Shown piece by piece: positions 54,343-64,000 of a DNA stretch of 64,000 bases; the first letter of the stretch is position 1; each line of letters starts with the position of its first letter. Location of the stretch: NCBI GenBank assembly GCA_018287875.1, contig JAGVVL010000021.1, positions 1-64,000 on the forward strand, in the 5' to 3' direction. The notes beneath the pieces were generated by a model. The model searched no databases. It was not told where the DNA came from and saw only the letters and a program-made list of their open reading frames with translations. Source of the DNA: Nigrospora sphaerica. Its lineage: Eukaryota > Ascomycota > Sordariomycetes > Amphisphaeriales > Apiosporaceae. The position numbers and the translations under genes are program-made.

Positions 54343-57057
54343 TTGGTTAGTTAGTTATATTTAATCGCTATTCGACAGGCTTGCCAGGCCTTCACACCCG
54401 TAGTGTACATAGCGCGCCCGGGACCGTTTAGTAACGCCCAGCGTATCTATCCTCCAATACCGTGTACTGGGTAGGCGTTCTATGTATAGACCGTTCCCGT
54501 TGCCACCGCCAGTTGTGGTCGTGTCCGGTGAGAGAGTCAGAGGGGGGTGGTCCGCGAGGGCCGTCCCCGTGCTGGTACCTAGCCGCCGGGTCAGCGGCTT
54601 GGTATCCGCGTTTTGTATGCGCTCCTAAGTTAGGCTAGGGCAGATCAGGTCGAACTTCGTCACACGGATGAAAGCCTCGAACTCTTTTGGTGACACTAGT
54701 TGGTGTTTCCAGAAGGTCATCGAGTCCATCTGCGTGGCTGGGGGTCTATCGGGGCCGAAGTGGTGCCACAGGTGTCGAAGCCGGGTTGTCTTCCGGCAGT
54801 GTGTCATGTGTTCCGGGGTTTTCTTCCTGCCGCATGAGCATAAGACCCTCGCGTTTGTGTGCCCGAACTTCCTGTGGTACCATGCAAAGTCGCCGTGTCC
54901 AGACCTAGCAGTGAGGAACCGGTGTAGGATGTTTCGTGGCATTGCGAGCCACTTTGGGCATCGTTCGGTAGCCGGCACCTTGAGGTCTGACCAACGTTTG
55001 TGTCTAGGTCCTTCGGCAGTCCACCAGCGCTGTAAGAGAGTCTGAGAGGCTTCCTTAGTTGTCCGTTTTACGTACGCGATCGTTGGGGGCCGTTCGGGGC
55101 CCGGTGGTGTCATCTCGGTACCTAGCTTCGCAAGATGGTCCGCTTCTTCGTTTCCTTGTATCTTGCAGTGTCCTGGGACCCAGTGGGCCATGACCCTTGC
55201 TGTCCGTGCTAGGGCTTGAAACTGGATGAAGGCTTTCTGCGAGCTGTCGGCGGGATTGTCCCTACGACAGGCCACCACTGAGGTGTTGTCGAGGCAGATG
55301 TGTATAGTATAGCGTTGCAGGCCGAGCCGGAACGCACCCTTTAAGCCTGCTAAGGCCCCTTCCGCTTCCGCGTCGAAGACCTCGGAAGGTCCTAGCCGTC
55401 CCGAGTCGCATTGTAGTGTGCGCCGGTTCTGGTAGATGACGTACCCCCAGCCTGTGCGCCCTTCGATCTGGGATCCGTCGGGAAAGACTACGACGTCTGT
55501 CGGCGGTAGCTCCTGCCACCACTTCTCGAAGGCCTTAGCTTTCGCCTTCTTCGACATGTCCGCCACCGGCTGTAAGGAGCCAGGTAGGTGTCTCGGGAGT
55601 AGGAGTATCGGCCTGTCGGGCTGTCCATACATCCTATAGGCTCGTTGCAGGCGTGTCCGTATCGGTTGGAGGCCACCAGCACTCTTGCCCTTTTGTCGTA
55701 GCCTCTGTGCTAGTCTTGGGACTAGCGGGTGCGCGGTGTCCACGGAGACTGTCCTGAAGGCCATTCGATGTCTAGCCTTCTCGAGGGCGACCTCGATCGG
55801 GGGGGGCCCTGCCTCTATAGGGAGGGTGCCGTTCGGGGTCGTCTTCCACACTGGCAGTATGGCTCGGAGGGCCGCGTTCCAGGGCTTCGACAGGGTGTCG
55901 ATGTTCCCTTGTTGGCCTGTGCTGACCGTCTGTGGCCTGTTCATAAGCCGGCTCGTCGGTGTCTTCGTCTTGCCCGGCCACCACGCCTCTGCCGCGTAGA
56001 GTAAAGTCGGGAGCACCACTGTCGAGACCGCCTTACGTATCTGCTGGGAAGGCGGGCCATATTTCGTGTTAGCGAGGTTGCGGATGTGGTTCGCTACCGC
56101 TAGGCCTTTCGCAGCCCTGATAGCAGCGTGTTTATGGAACTTAAGGCGGCTGTCGAACCAGACCCCTAGCCAGCGCATCGCTGGCTTGTCGTCTGAGTTA
56201 GGGTTAGTCGGTTGAATCACGAAGTTGTGTCTCTGGACCTTTATAATAGGTCCCGCGTCCTCCTGCCCGCTAGGGGGTTTTCTCCGGGTGAAATGCATCG
56301 CCTCCGCCTTATCCGGGTCGAAGACTGTCTTGTTTTCTAGGCCCCAGTCTAAGAGCTCTCCAACTAGCTCTGTGAGCTGCTTTGTAGTCGCTTCGTGTGT
56401 GAGCCCTTCGCAGCCGATGGCGATGTCGTCCGCGTATCCGAAGTGACTTTGGCCGGTCTTTGGGAAGGCGTCCGCGATCGACAGCATGAAGAGCACCGGC
56501 GAGACTGGGCTCCCCTGGGGGAGGCCGCACTCCGGATGGAAGCTGTCTGACGTGGCCCCGTCTAGGCGCACTCTGGCGCTCCTGTCTGTGCAAAATGAGA
56601 TCGCCCAGCGTACTAGGTTCCTTGGCCAGCCTTGTCGTAAGAGGGTAAGTCCAAGTCGGTTTTTCTGGACCGCGTCGAAGGCCCCTTGTACGTCTAGCGT
56701 AGCCACTGAGAATACTCTCTCCGACTCGAGCGCGTGCTCGATATCGTGAATAAGGCACGCGAGTAAGTCCGTAGCCGATCTCTTAGGTAGGGCGCCGCAC
56801 TGTTGGTGGTTAAGGATTCTTTCCCGTAGGGAGATCCGGGCCATGCGTCTCGCTACTAGCCTCTCCAGTCCTTTGCCTAAGCACGAGAGGAGTGCGATGG
56901 GCCGCCACGACTTTGGGGTCGTGTAGTCTGTTTTGCCGGGCTTCTGTAGCATGACGACCTCGGCTGAGCGGAACGCCCGTGGATGGTAACCTGTCTCCAG
57001 GCAGGCTTGGCATAGGGGGGCAAAGACGGGTCCGATAGCTTTCCATGCGGCTTTTCA
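54343..57057 (-). mobile_element. 5'-truncated LINE with RNase H (Tad1/I-like)
   Basis: A truncated non-LTR element of a different family from copies 1, 3 and 4. Near-identical 12-base duplications (CGCATTACTTAG at 54331-54342, CGCAGTACTTAG at 57058-57069) flank it. The empty site is seen at bases 57-70 of the window. The 3' end has a TAAC-type tail (reverse complement of 54343-54357). The reading frame is intact, so the insertion is young. Confidence 0.88.
54625..57055 (-). pseudogene. LINE ORF2: reverse transcriptase-RNase H, N-terminus missing
   Basis: One open frame from the truncation point (KAAWKAIGPVFAPLC..) to the stop at 54625, about 809 codons. Reverse transcriptase motifs: SWRPIALLSCLGKGLERLV, ATLDVQGAFDAV, CGLPQGSPVSPVLF and the active site HFGYADDIAIG. 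A type-I RNase H follows with the acidic residues in place: VFPDGSQIEGRTGWGYVIY, DAEAEGALAGL, LDNTSVVACR and GNEEADHLAKLG. The C-terminal zinc-binding cluster is CSCGRKKTPEHMTHC. The endonuclease and ORF1 are absent because of 5' truncation, so the piece cannot move on its own. Confidence 0.9.
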
Positions 57058-57086
57058 CGCAGTACTTAGGTATAACGTTCGTTACA

Positions 57087-57533
57087 CATCTCATGTCTAG
57101 CAAATTCACGTCGGAGAGCGACCAAAACACATGTACGTCATGGAACAGAACTATCTTTTAGAGGGACACAATGCTGACTAAGCAAGAAAGACGCGGATAC
57201 TGAGTTAGCAGCGGAAAGACAAGCGAGCAGCAGTCACTTAAGGTGGACGCAGCCCCGCGAATGATGCCGTGGCAAATACAGAATTATCAAAATGATGACA
57301 CCTGCGAAGGAGAAGTAGAAACCTTTATAGGCCCGGATACCGATTTTTTCATTCGCTTCACGGTGACGTGGCTGAGTAACTCTTTACAATAGGTTGAATG
57401 TGCCGGAAGCGACACACCCTTGCAAGCGATGTTGTTATGTATAACAGTGTAACATGGAAACAGGATGGCGATAGAGTGTTGGTTAGTCTGTTAATAATAT
57501 TTTAGTTAACCCCATGCTACATTAATTTTGAGA
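57087..57533. other. Intergenic, no supported gene
   Basis: 3' side of the DUF3723 gene (read leftwards). Nothing recognised. Confidence 0.4.
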
Positions 57534-59384
57534 CTACAAAAGTTTGTCAACTGCATGTCTCAGCTCATCGTTGATGCTAATCTTATCGACCTCCATGACG
57601 ATTACCGCATTCTTTCTACCTCTTATCGCCTCGTCGTAGCATTCATGCGGAAGTATTGGTCGCAACAGCATTGAAAATGTCTGTACGTTGGAACTCATAA
57701 GGCCTCGTGCCGCAGCTTCGATTTCGGCTCGTACTTCGATTTCAGTTCGTGTTTCATTTTGGGCAGGAATTTTCATCACAGTTTTCCATCCTCCGTTTTC
57801 GTAACTGATGAAGCGAATGGAGTGCGCGCCAATATTTGGATGTATAGGTCTATCTTCTGCTTCATTTTCGACTGGTGCGCCAATTTGCGATTGCAGCGGT
57901 ATTCCCATCCCTCTAGGCGTGCTGGGCGAGGATCCTAGCACTACGGGTGCTATGATTCCAGGATCCGCTGGACTCTGAGCTCGAATTAGGCCCAATGCGC
58001 TTTCAGATAGAACAATGCTATCCCAGTCTGACACGTCCTGTTGGTTTTCTAGCTCTTCGGGTGAGTCTTTTTGTCTAGAGGTTTTCCCCATAAAGGCCAT
58101 ATATACGCATTTGCGTACAAAAAATGAAGTGATGTCGCCGCCTTGCGTAAGCATTTGCGAAGGGACGTCCTCGTGCATGTTATCCAGAAAAAGAAGAGCT
58201 TTGTCGACAGCATGGTGATCAAGTTCGGGATATCCACACCGGCTTTTCAAATGCTTGGCCTTCACTGGCATTGGCTTTAACCTGGATTGCTCGTGGTGGC
58301 GGGTTTGTCCAGCGATGATGCCCTCGACATGTTCCATGATTGAATTGATCGAGTGCCAACAATCGTTTACATCGGGACGCAAACCTTTGACTAATGCCAA
58401 GCGAATCATTTCTGTATTCGTCGAGGTCAAAGCCTTCTGACCCAGTCTTGGTGTCTTGAATCCTAATCGACTGGCAAGTGTTGAAAACCCCAACAATGCA
58501 TCCTCTTCAGCCTTCTCTGGCCTCGGTTTTGTAAGCAGTCCTTTCCTCTCCTTAACGGGTGGCGACATATGAGGGTAATCCCGCATGACGCAAAGCCAAA
58601 GCTGCCGCTTACTTAGCTCGAGACGCTGACTGGACAAACAGCTTCGTACAGTGAAGTTTCCGTCTCCAAATTCCACTTCACAATAGCCTGGGTTTGAACT
58701 TGGCTCCTCGAAACAGGCCTCTAGGCTGGCGGAGAGCGTGAGTTTCTCATGCTGGAAACCCATGATTGATCTTATACTATCAGCACATGATTGCAAATAT
58801 TTCATGTCCTCGAAGAACGTATAGAGCGAAGGGATGATACAATCCAGTTGTACTAGGTTGTTCCAGATGAGTGTCCGTTCAAGGGTATTGAAATTTCCCA
58901 AAATCTCGCCAGCATCAAGCTTGACCCGAAGATCATGGGTATCTTGGACCGAAAGCCGTGGGCACCTGAGCTGGAATGCGCGGACTGTCTTAGGGTCGAC
59001 TTTCGCCAGCATTGAGGGCTCTTTCCCGACAAGCGTGGCCCAGACATCGTATACATGATTGAGATAATTCAAGATCTCCTGGGATCAATATTAGGAGGCT
59101 GTCCAGTTGCCAATAGAACTACTCACCTCATCGCACCTGCCACTAAGTAATTTGTGTAAGGTGCTGAGTCTCATATCCACCCAGAGCCCCGGAATAGCTA
59201 GAAGGCGATCAAATCCGTCTCTTAAGTGCTTTGACTCTACAAGCTTTTTGAAGTATTTCCGCTTGTGTTTTGAGAGATGAGATAACCAGAGGGATTCAAG
59301 CTCGACATTGTTTTCTTGTTGGAACTTTCGGAGGTTGAGGTAGAACTCTCCATCGGGAATCCTATCCCAGAACATGCCGTCCAT
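57534..59384 (-). CDS. DUF3723 protein (2 exons), N-terminally short
   Basis: DUF3723 proteins are of unknown function and are recurrent cargo of Starship transposons. Exons 59384-59127 and 59078-57534 (intron 48 nt, GTGAGT..CCCAG) give 600 residues. Diagnostic blocks: DGEFYLNLRKFQ, IPGLWVDMRLSTLHKLL, CDEEILNYLNHVYDVWATLVG across the intron, DCIIPSLYTFFEDMKYLQSCAD, SKRQLWLCVMRDYPHM, LLTKPRPEKAEEDALLGFSTLASRLGF-type, and GGDITSFFVRKCVYMAFMGK. Full-length relatives usually carry a further N-terminal region (from memory, with a ParB-like CLHGRHR motif). Here the start lies just beside an 18-bp minisatellite that may have replaced it, or upstream exons were missed. It is divergent from the pseudokinase gene across that minisatellite. 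No RIP damage. Confidence 0.85.
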
Positions 59385-59451
59385 TATTACTGAAAATTTT
59401 CAGGTATTTGTGGCTGGCACTTTTTTCCATTTAATTTATTAAATACTACAG

Positions 59452-60204
59452 ATGAAAGGATCCGGAACTATCCTAGGATTTGGAATGATCCTGGGCTCCA
59501 GAGCAATCCTGGGATTCAGAGCGATCCTGGGATCCAGAGCGATCCTGGGATCTGGAATGATCCTAGGATCCGGAACGATCCTGGGATCCGGAATACTCCT
59601 GGGATCCAGAGTGGTCCTGGGATCCGGAATGGTCCTAGGATCCGGAATGATCCTGGGATCCAGAGCGATCCTGGGATCTGGAATGATCCTAGGATCCGGA
59701 CTGATCCTGGGATCCGGAATACTCCTAGGATCCAGAGCGGTCCTGGGATCCGGAATGATCCTGGGATCCAGAGCGGTCCTGGGATCCGGAATGGTCCTAG
59801 GATCCGGAATGATCCTGGGATCCAGAGCGATCCTGGGATCTGGAATGATCCTAGGATCCGGACTGATCCTGGGATCCGGAATACTCCTAGGATCCAGAGC
59901 GGTCCTGGGATCCGGAATGATCCTGGGATCCAGAGCGGTCCTGGGATCCGGAATGGTCCTAGGATCCGGAATGATCCTGGGATCCAGAGCAATCCTGGGA
60001 TCCAGAGCGATCCTGGGATCCAGAGCGATCCTGGGATCCAGAGCGATCCTGGGATCCAGAGCGATCCTGGGATCTGGAATGATCCTGGGATCCAGAGCGA
60101 TCCTGGGATCTGGAATGATCCTGGGATCCAGAGCGATCCTGGGATCTGGAATGATCCTGGGATCCAGAGCAATCCTGGGATCCAGAGAGGTCCTGGGATC
60201 CTGA
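59452..60204 (+). repeat. 18-bp minisatellite with higher-order structure, in a divergent promoter
   Basis: About 41 copies of the unit GATCCTGGGATCCAGAGC and its variants (..CTGGAAT, ..CCGGAAT). A block of nine units (162 bp) occurs twice in a row: the variant GGACTGATCC recurs at 59698 and 59860. Being six codons long and stop-free, the array keeps frames open on both strands (ILGSRA on plus, DPRIAL/DPRIIP on minus). Almost every unit contains the palindrome GGATCC. It fills most of the 903 bases between the DUF3723 and pseudokinase start codons. Confidence 0.95.
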
Positions 60205-60287
60205 GATCTGAGTGATTCCTCTATTTTAGTATACAAGACTAAAATATAGTTGACACAGCCGCCTGGCCGACACATATCTGCTTCACA

Positions 60288-61383
60288 ATGAATGAACCTC
60301 TCAAGCGCCGCACTCAAATCGGTATCCTTACCCGTGAAGGACTTGGCTTTCCAAACAACGACCACCCACTACATAAATCAAATCAAGGAATACCATCACC
60401 AGCGTCTGCTAAATCCTTAATCGGGCATCGCGAAATCGACCGAAGAAGCCTCCGACGGGCGAGGTTGAGCAAAGACAAAAAGCTTGGAAACACGTTCACT
60501 TTGAGGCATGGGTCACCCCACAGTGATTACAAAATGACATTCAAACTCGACCTTGGTGGCTTGGTCACATTTGCAGTTCAAAAAAAAGCCCCATACACCG
60601 TTTTCCATGTGAAAGAGCATCCTGCCTCTCAGGCAACTGAAGTATTACAATGGTACCAGCGACTTCGCAACAAAAACGTCCTCGGCATCCATGAAGCCTT
60701 TTTAACGAACGATACTCTCTACACCATGCTGGAAGAGACTGCAGTGAGCTTGGAAACTGTGATCAGATGTCCGTTATATCCTGACGAAATTCAACTGAGC
60801 ACCACGGTCCAGCAGGTAACTCGATTCACCCTAGTTGATTCTACATACTAACATCCCAGCTTGTCGATGCATTAACCTACCTTGAGTCTGAACATATACT
60901 CTGTTCTCAGCTGAGCTGCGAGACTATCCTACTCAATCGAGAAGGGGAAGTCAAAATCGGTACGTAATCTTTTTGGGCGTCTTCTAGTCGCAGTCAATCA
61001 TTAATGCCAGTACAGCGAATCATGGATATCAGCTGCAAGAAAAAGATGCATTGCCCCAACAGTTTGCTCGTCATGTTGAACTGCTGCGATCCGTAACAGG
61101 GAGATTGATGTATAAAGTTTTAATGGACGAAGCTCCTTATACGAACGATACACGGTGGCCGCCATCTTCAGCCGCCAATCAGTTGTATGTCGCGGCTAAA
61201 TCTGCGGAATCCATCGCGGAGCTACTGAATGTGAGTTGCGAACCTGTTACCAGTCTTTCGTGCCTAACGATTTAGCAACCCCTTCTCTCTGCTCGCCATC
61301 CCAAAGAGTCATTAAAAGATTTGATTCGACTTGCCGGTATTGCTGTCCCATTCAACTACCAAATTAATTCTCGTCCATCATGA
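60288..61383 (+). CDS. Pseudokinase-like protein (4 exons)
   Basis: Protein-kinase-fold protein with a degenerate active site. Exons 60288-60815, 60860-60959, 61016-61230 and 61276-61383 give 316 residues, phases consistent, introns 44-56 nt. The N-terminal about 80 residues are basic and Ser-rich. The kinase-like part has the ATP-site lysine equivalent at K109 (VFHVKEH), a helix-C-like QATEVLQWYQRLRNKNVLGIHE, the hinge-like YTMLEE, and a catalytic-loop equivalent SQLSCETILLN in place of HRDLKPxN. NHG at 211-213 replaces DFG, so both catalytic aspartates are missing. The C-lobe is short. It may act as a scaffold or binding module; no function can be assigned. Divergent from DUF3723, it shares the minisatellite-filled promoter. 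Confidence 0.75.
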
Positions 61384-61760
61384 CGTAACCACCAATACCC
61401 GGTGTTAGGTGGCGTACAATATGAAGACAAAGGCCGTAATGATGCATTTTCTTTTGTAAAAAGCCACCATTAACAACGATGGATGTCTGGAGACTTGGGG
61501 ATATAGAAGGCCGAGGTTTCGATGTTTTTGTTCTCACATTACCACGAAGCTGGGAAATCTGTTTGTCACTGAAAACTATCATTCTGAGCTGCTGCATTTC
61601 GCCAACTATTATTGACCTTCCCATTGAGCCTGTACACTATTTCATTCCGGCTGATAATCCAGTTCTCTCATGAGTATATCTCGTGACACGTAAGGCTTGA
61701 CACAATCCCTCAACTTGTCTCTCAATTTGCCATCACCCGACACTGCTTGGGTATTAGCAT
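61384..61760. other. Convergent intergenic region
   Basis: Between the 3' ends of the pseudokinase (plus) and ferric reductase (minus) genes. Two overlapping frames of 64 and 86 codons lack motifs and are not called. Confidence 0.4.
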
Positions 61761-63402
61761 TCATTCACTAGTATGCAGAGGGGAAGTAGTACCCAGCAAG
61801 AGCATATTGCCGGACTCTCTTTTGAACTCCGCGAGAACCCTCTCGGACTGGGTGAGGTTGGTTGTAGCGCCTGTTTCGACTGGACAGCCCTCTACTTCTT
61901 GCTGGAGAATCCTTGCAAAGTCCGGCGTCCCCATCAGGACAGTAGCACGGCGGCCAAAGGGTACGTCACTGCTGCCCCGCTCGTAATATATAGATATCGA
62001 AAGAATCTCAGGATTGATCAGCTCATTGCTCTCAAAGGGCGGTCGAGGTACTTACATAGCTCCCGCCCAAAGTGTCGTCGTCCAGGGTGTTGTTTAAGAA
62101 TGATCGCGTTGCATTGGCTAATTCTGGACAACTTAGAATTGTGGCATGCCCATGGACAAGGTTCACCTACCGAGATCCTGGATCTGCCATATGAGGTGAA
62201 CCCTGCGGGTGCATCCTTTGCCGAAGTAGTAGCCATGGATCAACTTTGTCAGGTATGGCAGAACGGCAGCTACACCAGACCCGCTTGCAATGAGGAGGAC
62301 AGCCTTGTAATCCCATACGGGAATGCTAATTCCATGAGGGCCGCTGAGGAGGGCACGGCGCTGTATGTTTCGGCCACCATGTCTTTGACAGTGACGTGAG
62401 AGCTTTTCGCTGAATCCTCGCCGTGGCCGGACGATTATCTCTATGGAGTTTTGTTCGACCTCTGCCCAGGAAACTACGACAAACGGATGCACCTGAGTGG
62501 GCGCTGAGATGCTCACACAAGGTACCCAGAGCAATATGTATTGACCGGCGTCAATCTTCATTGGCCGTGGCATGTGGAGTCTAACGTGGGTGACCCCATG
62601 ACGGTCGTTCAGGATTGCTCGCGTGCTTTGTTCGCCCCATTTGATGTTTTGGTGCAGAGTCGTGATGGCCCGTATGAGGCCAAAACCCACGAGAGCTCCC
62701 AAATATGACACAAACACTCGAAATTGGGTGCTTGTGGTTGGAAGCAAATGTTGGCAAACTCCGGTCACGAAAATAAGAGCCAACAGTCGATGCATCCACA
62801 AGAAAATCTCGTAAGCCCTTCTACGAACTACGGGTAGCGCCGAGATGGCTATGGTACAAAACGATAGTGTTGCCTGCAAAAGGTCAGCAGGAGCCAAGCT
62901 GTGATTGGGGTATTCATCATACAGAGTAAGAGAAAATGCGTTCGTAAAACGCAGTACTACCACTCCTGGTAACAATGACCAGGACGTGGAAAAAAATGAG
63001 GCCGAAGGACATCAATCCAGTCACGCGATGAGCAAACAGAGCCGACCCTCTAGAAATGCCGAAGAGATCCGCTGAAATCCCAGGTTCGGCATTAAGAACA
63101 ATGGGAAACTGATTGAGCAAAGCCAAACTTCCAGCACGTAAAGCTGAAGCTTCCAAAGAAGGGGATCGGAACGAGAGGCAAAACGCATTGATGACAATAT
63201 AAGTGGAAATCAACATGGCCGACGCGAGCGTTACCGGCCCGAAAAGCCCCCGACGCTTCCAGAGAAATCTGTATGCTAGAAGCTTCACAGATTGTAGATA
63301 GATGCACCTCAGTCGAGACTGGTACCGGATGAACAGTCTGTAAATGGCCAGGACAAGCGGTAGGCCACACCATGCAATCGCGTAAATCAGTATTAATTCC
63401 AT
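61761..63402 (-). CDS. Ferric reductase-like transmembrane protein (FRE), 4 exons
   Basis: Membrane flavocytochrome that passes electrons from NADPH through FAD and two haems to ferric or cupric ions outside the cell. Exons 63402-62974, 62873-62171, 62123-62056 and 62006-61761 give 481 residues with consistent phases. Intron 1 uses donor GTTACC, with a branch-like GCTGAC before its acceptor. Haem-binding His pairs: AHRVTGLMSFGLIFFH, and WMHRLLALIFVTGVCQH in the next helix pair. The FAD motif is HPFVVVSW, and the NADPH-binding loop is LLSGPHGISIPVWDYKAVLLIASGSGVAAVLPYL. The C-terminal exons restore the NAD-domain end (LDDDTLGG, ILSISIYYERG). It is shorter than typical FREs (550-700), mostly at the N-terminus and loop after the third helix. 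FRE genes recur as Starship cargo, and its position near DUF3723 and DUF3435 fits that set. Confidence 0.87.
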
Positions 63403-64000
63403 GGCGAGATTGTTTGAAATGCTTCCACTGTAATGAAAACCGAACGGGTGCTGTAGAGCTGTACTAGCTCGCTAGCTAATGCGTGTGCCGCGAAATCATT
63501 CACCAGTTCAAAGAAAGCACCATTCATTAGGCGAAACCTGTGCACACGCGTGTTTTATGGTAAAGCACCCAAGGACCAAAACTGGCCACCACACGTGCCT
63601 TGGGGTGGAAGTGGCTGCTGCAATTAAAATCGTCGAAATTTAGCTGAAAAAATGAGGGATACAATAGGTAACGAAATTGGATTCCTATGCACACAGTTAG
63701 GACACAAATTCTCCGCTCCGTCCATGTCTATTTTTGGATCGTATACTGTGTTCCTCTCTGCTGGTGAACTGTGTCGTCAAATCACCCTGAAAGTCTTGGC
63801 AAGCATCTGTTATCGGCGGCCTGATAGGTCATTTACAGCAAAAATTCTGTTTCTGAACGTTGACGGCACTTCGCATGTAGCTCTGCGTTATTTTCTGGTC
63901 GCTTGGACAATGAGTCAGGCTTACGCTGTGACCTATTTGAGGCGACCATGCCGTTACAAAACGATTCAATAGCACACAGTACCCGCGTACTCGAAATCAA
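63403..64000. other. Upstream region of the ferric reductase gene, no supported gene
   Basis: A 106-codon open frame on the plus strand (63652-63972) has a weakly hydrophobic, Cys-containing product with no recognised motif. It could be an exon of a gene continuing past the window, or chance. Confidence 0.35.

Larger units (their letters stand above)
53758..57086 (+). repeat. Solo LTR (TGTTACAACC type), split by a LINE
   Basis: It starts TGTTACAACCCCC and ends CGTTACA. TATATAGG at about 54089 could be its promoter. Internal direct repeats of CGATCCAACGATCCA (53993 and 54049) are present. Without the LINE (54343-57057) it is about 610 bases. The 3' part matches the start of the window (1-88). 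Flanks TCTAC and CATCT do not match, so the ends or the solo-LTR reading are provisional. Confidence 0.55.

Noticed and set aside
59439..60365. A 308-codon minus-strand frame with DPRIAL/DPRIIP repeats, and a 250-codon plus-strand frame with ILGSRA repeats
   Set aside because: Both are by-products of an 18-bp, stop-free minisatellite that keeps many frames open at once; neither has a convincing start context, domain or splice link to the neighbours.
1..64000. CRISPR arrays, bacterial operons, rRNA or intact tRNA genes
   Set aside because: Tandem repeats present are minisatellites without unique spacers; all genes have fungal introns; no rRNA or complete tRNA fold was seen.

Overview
This is nuclear DNA of a filamentous ascomycete (Pezizomycotina, probably a Sordariomycete). 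The genes carry short GT..AG introns (44-195 nt) with branch-point-like motifs and encode fungal families. The gaps hold LINE, LTR and pogo-like transposon relics, many of them AT-rich and full of TGG>TAG / CAG>TAG stops, as repeat-induced point mutation (RIP) produces.

Layout. 1-3.3 kb: end of an LTR and an intact short-chain dehydrogenase (SDR). 3.3-8.6 kb: a nearly full LINE plus the inverted 5' end of another. 8.6-17.1 kb: AT-rich LTR-type repeats and a three-level nest (pogo-like element split by a solo LTR, itself split by a second pogo-like element). 17.2-24.1 kb: a compact metabolic cluster of an MFS transporter, an FAD monooxygenase and, divergent from it, a DIT1/PvcA-TauD fusion expected to be an isocyanide synthase-dioxygenase. 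24.3-37.9 kb: TPR gene fragment, minisatellites, two more LINE copies and degraded repeats. 38.0-40.2 kb: a secreted GMC oxidoreductase. 40.2-46.3 kb: RIP-type DNA with solo LTRs and a copia-like relic. 46.7-63.4 kb: a different compartment with a DUF3435 tyrosine-recombinase-like protein, an orphan gene, a LINE inside a solo LTR, a DUF3723 protein, a pseudokinase-like protein and a ferric reductase. DUF3435, DUF3723 and ferric reductase genes are hallmarks of giant Starship transposons.

Two stories stand out. First, the target-site duplications of three LINE insertions are scrambled between the copies at 3.3-8.6 kb and 25.6-35.3 kb exactly as expected if recombination between two opposed LINEs inverted the roughly 17-27 kb between them. 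Undoing it places the SDR about 2.3 kb from the isocyanide synthase gene, so SDR, isocyanide synthase, FAD monooxygenase and MFS (perhaps also GMC) may be one ancestral cluster split by LINEs. Second, the right third looks like part of a Starship whose far end lies outside the window.

All gene models were spliced by eye. Each closes without an internal stop and with consistent phase, but no transcript data or database search was available.
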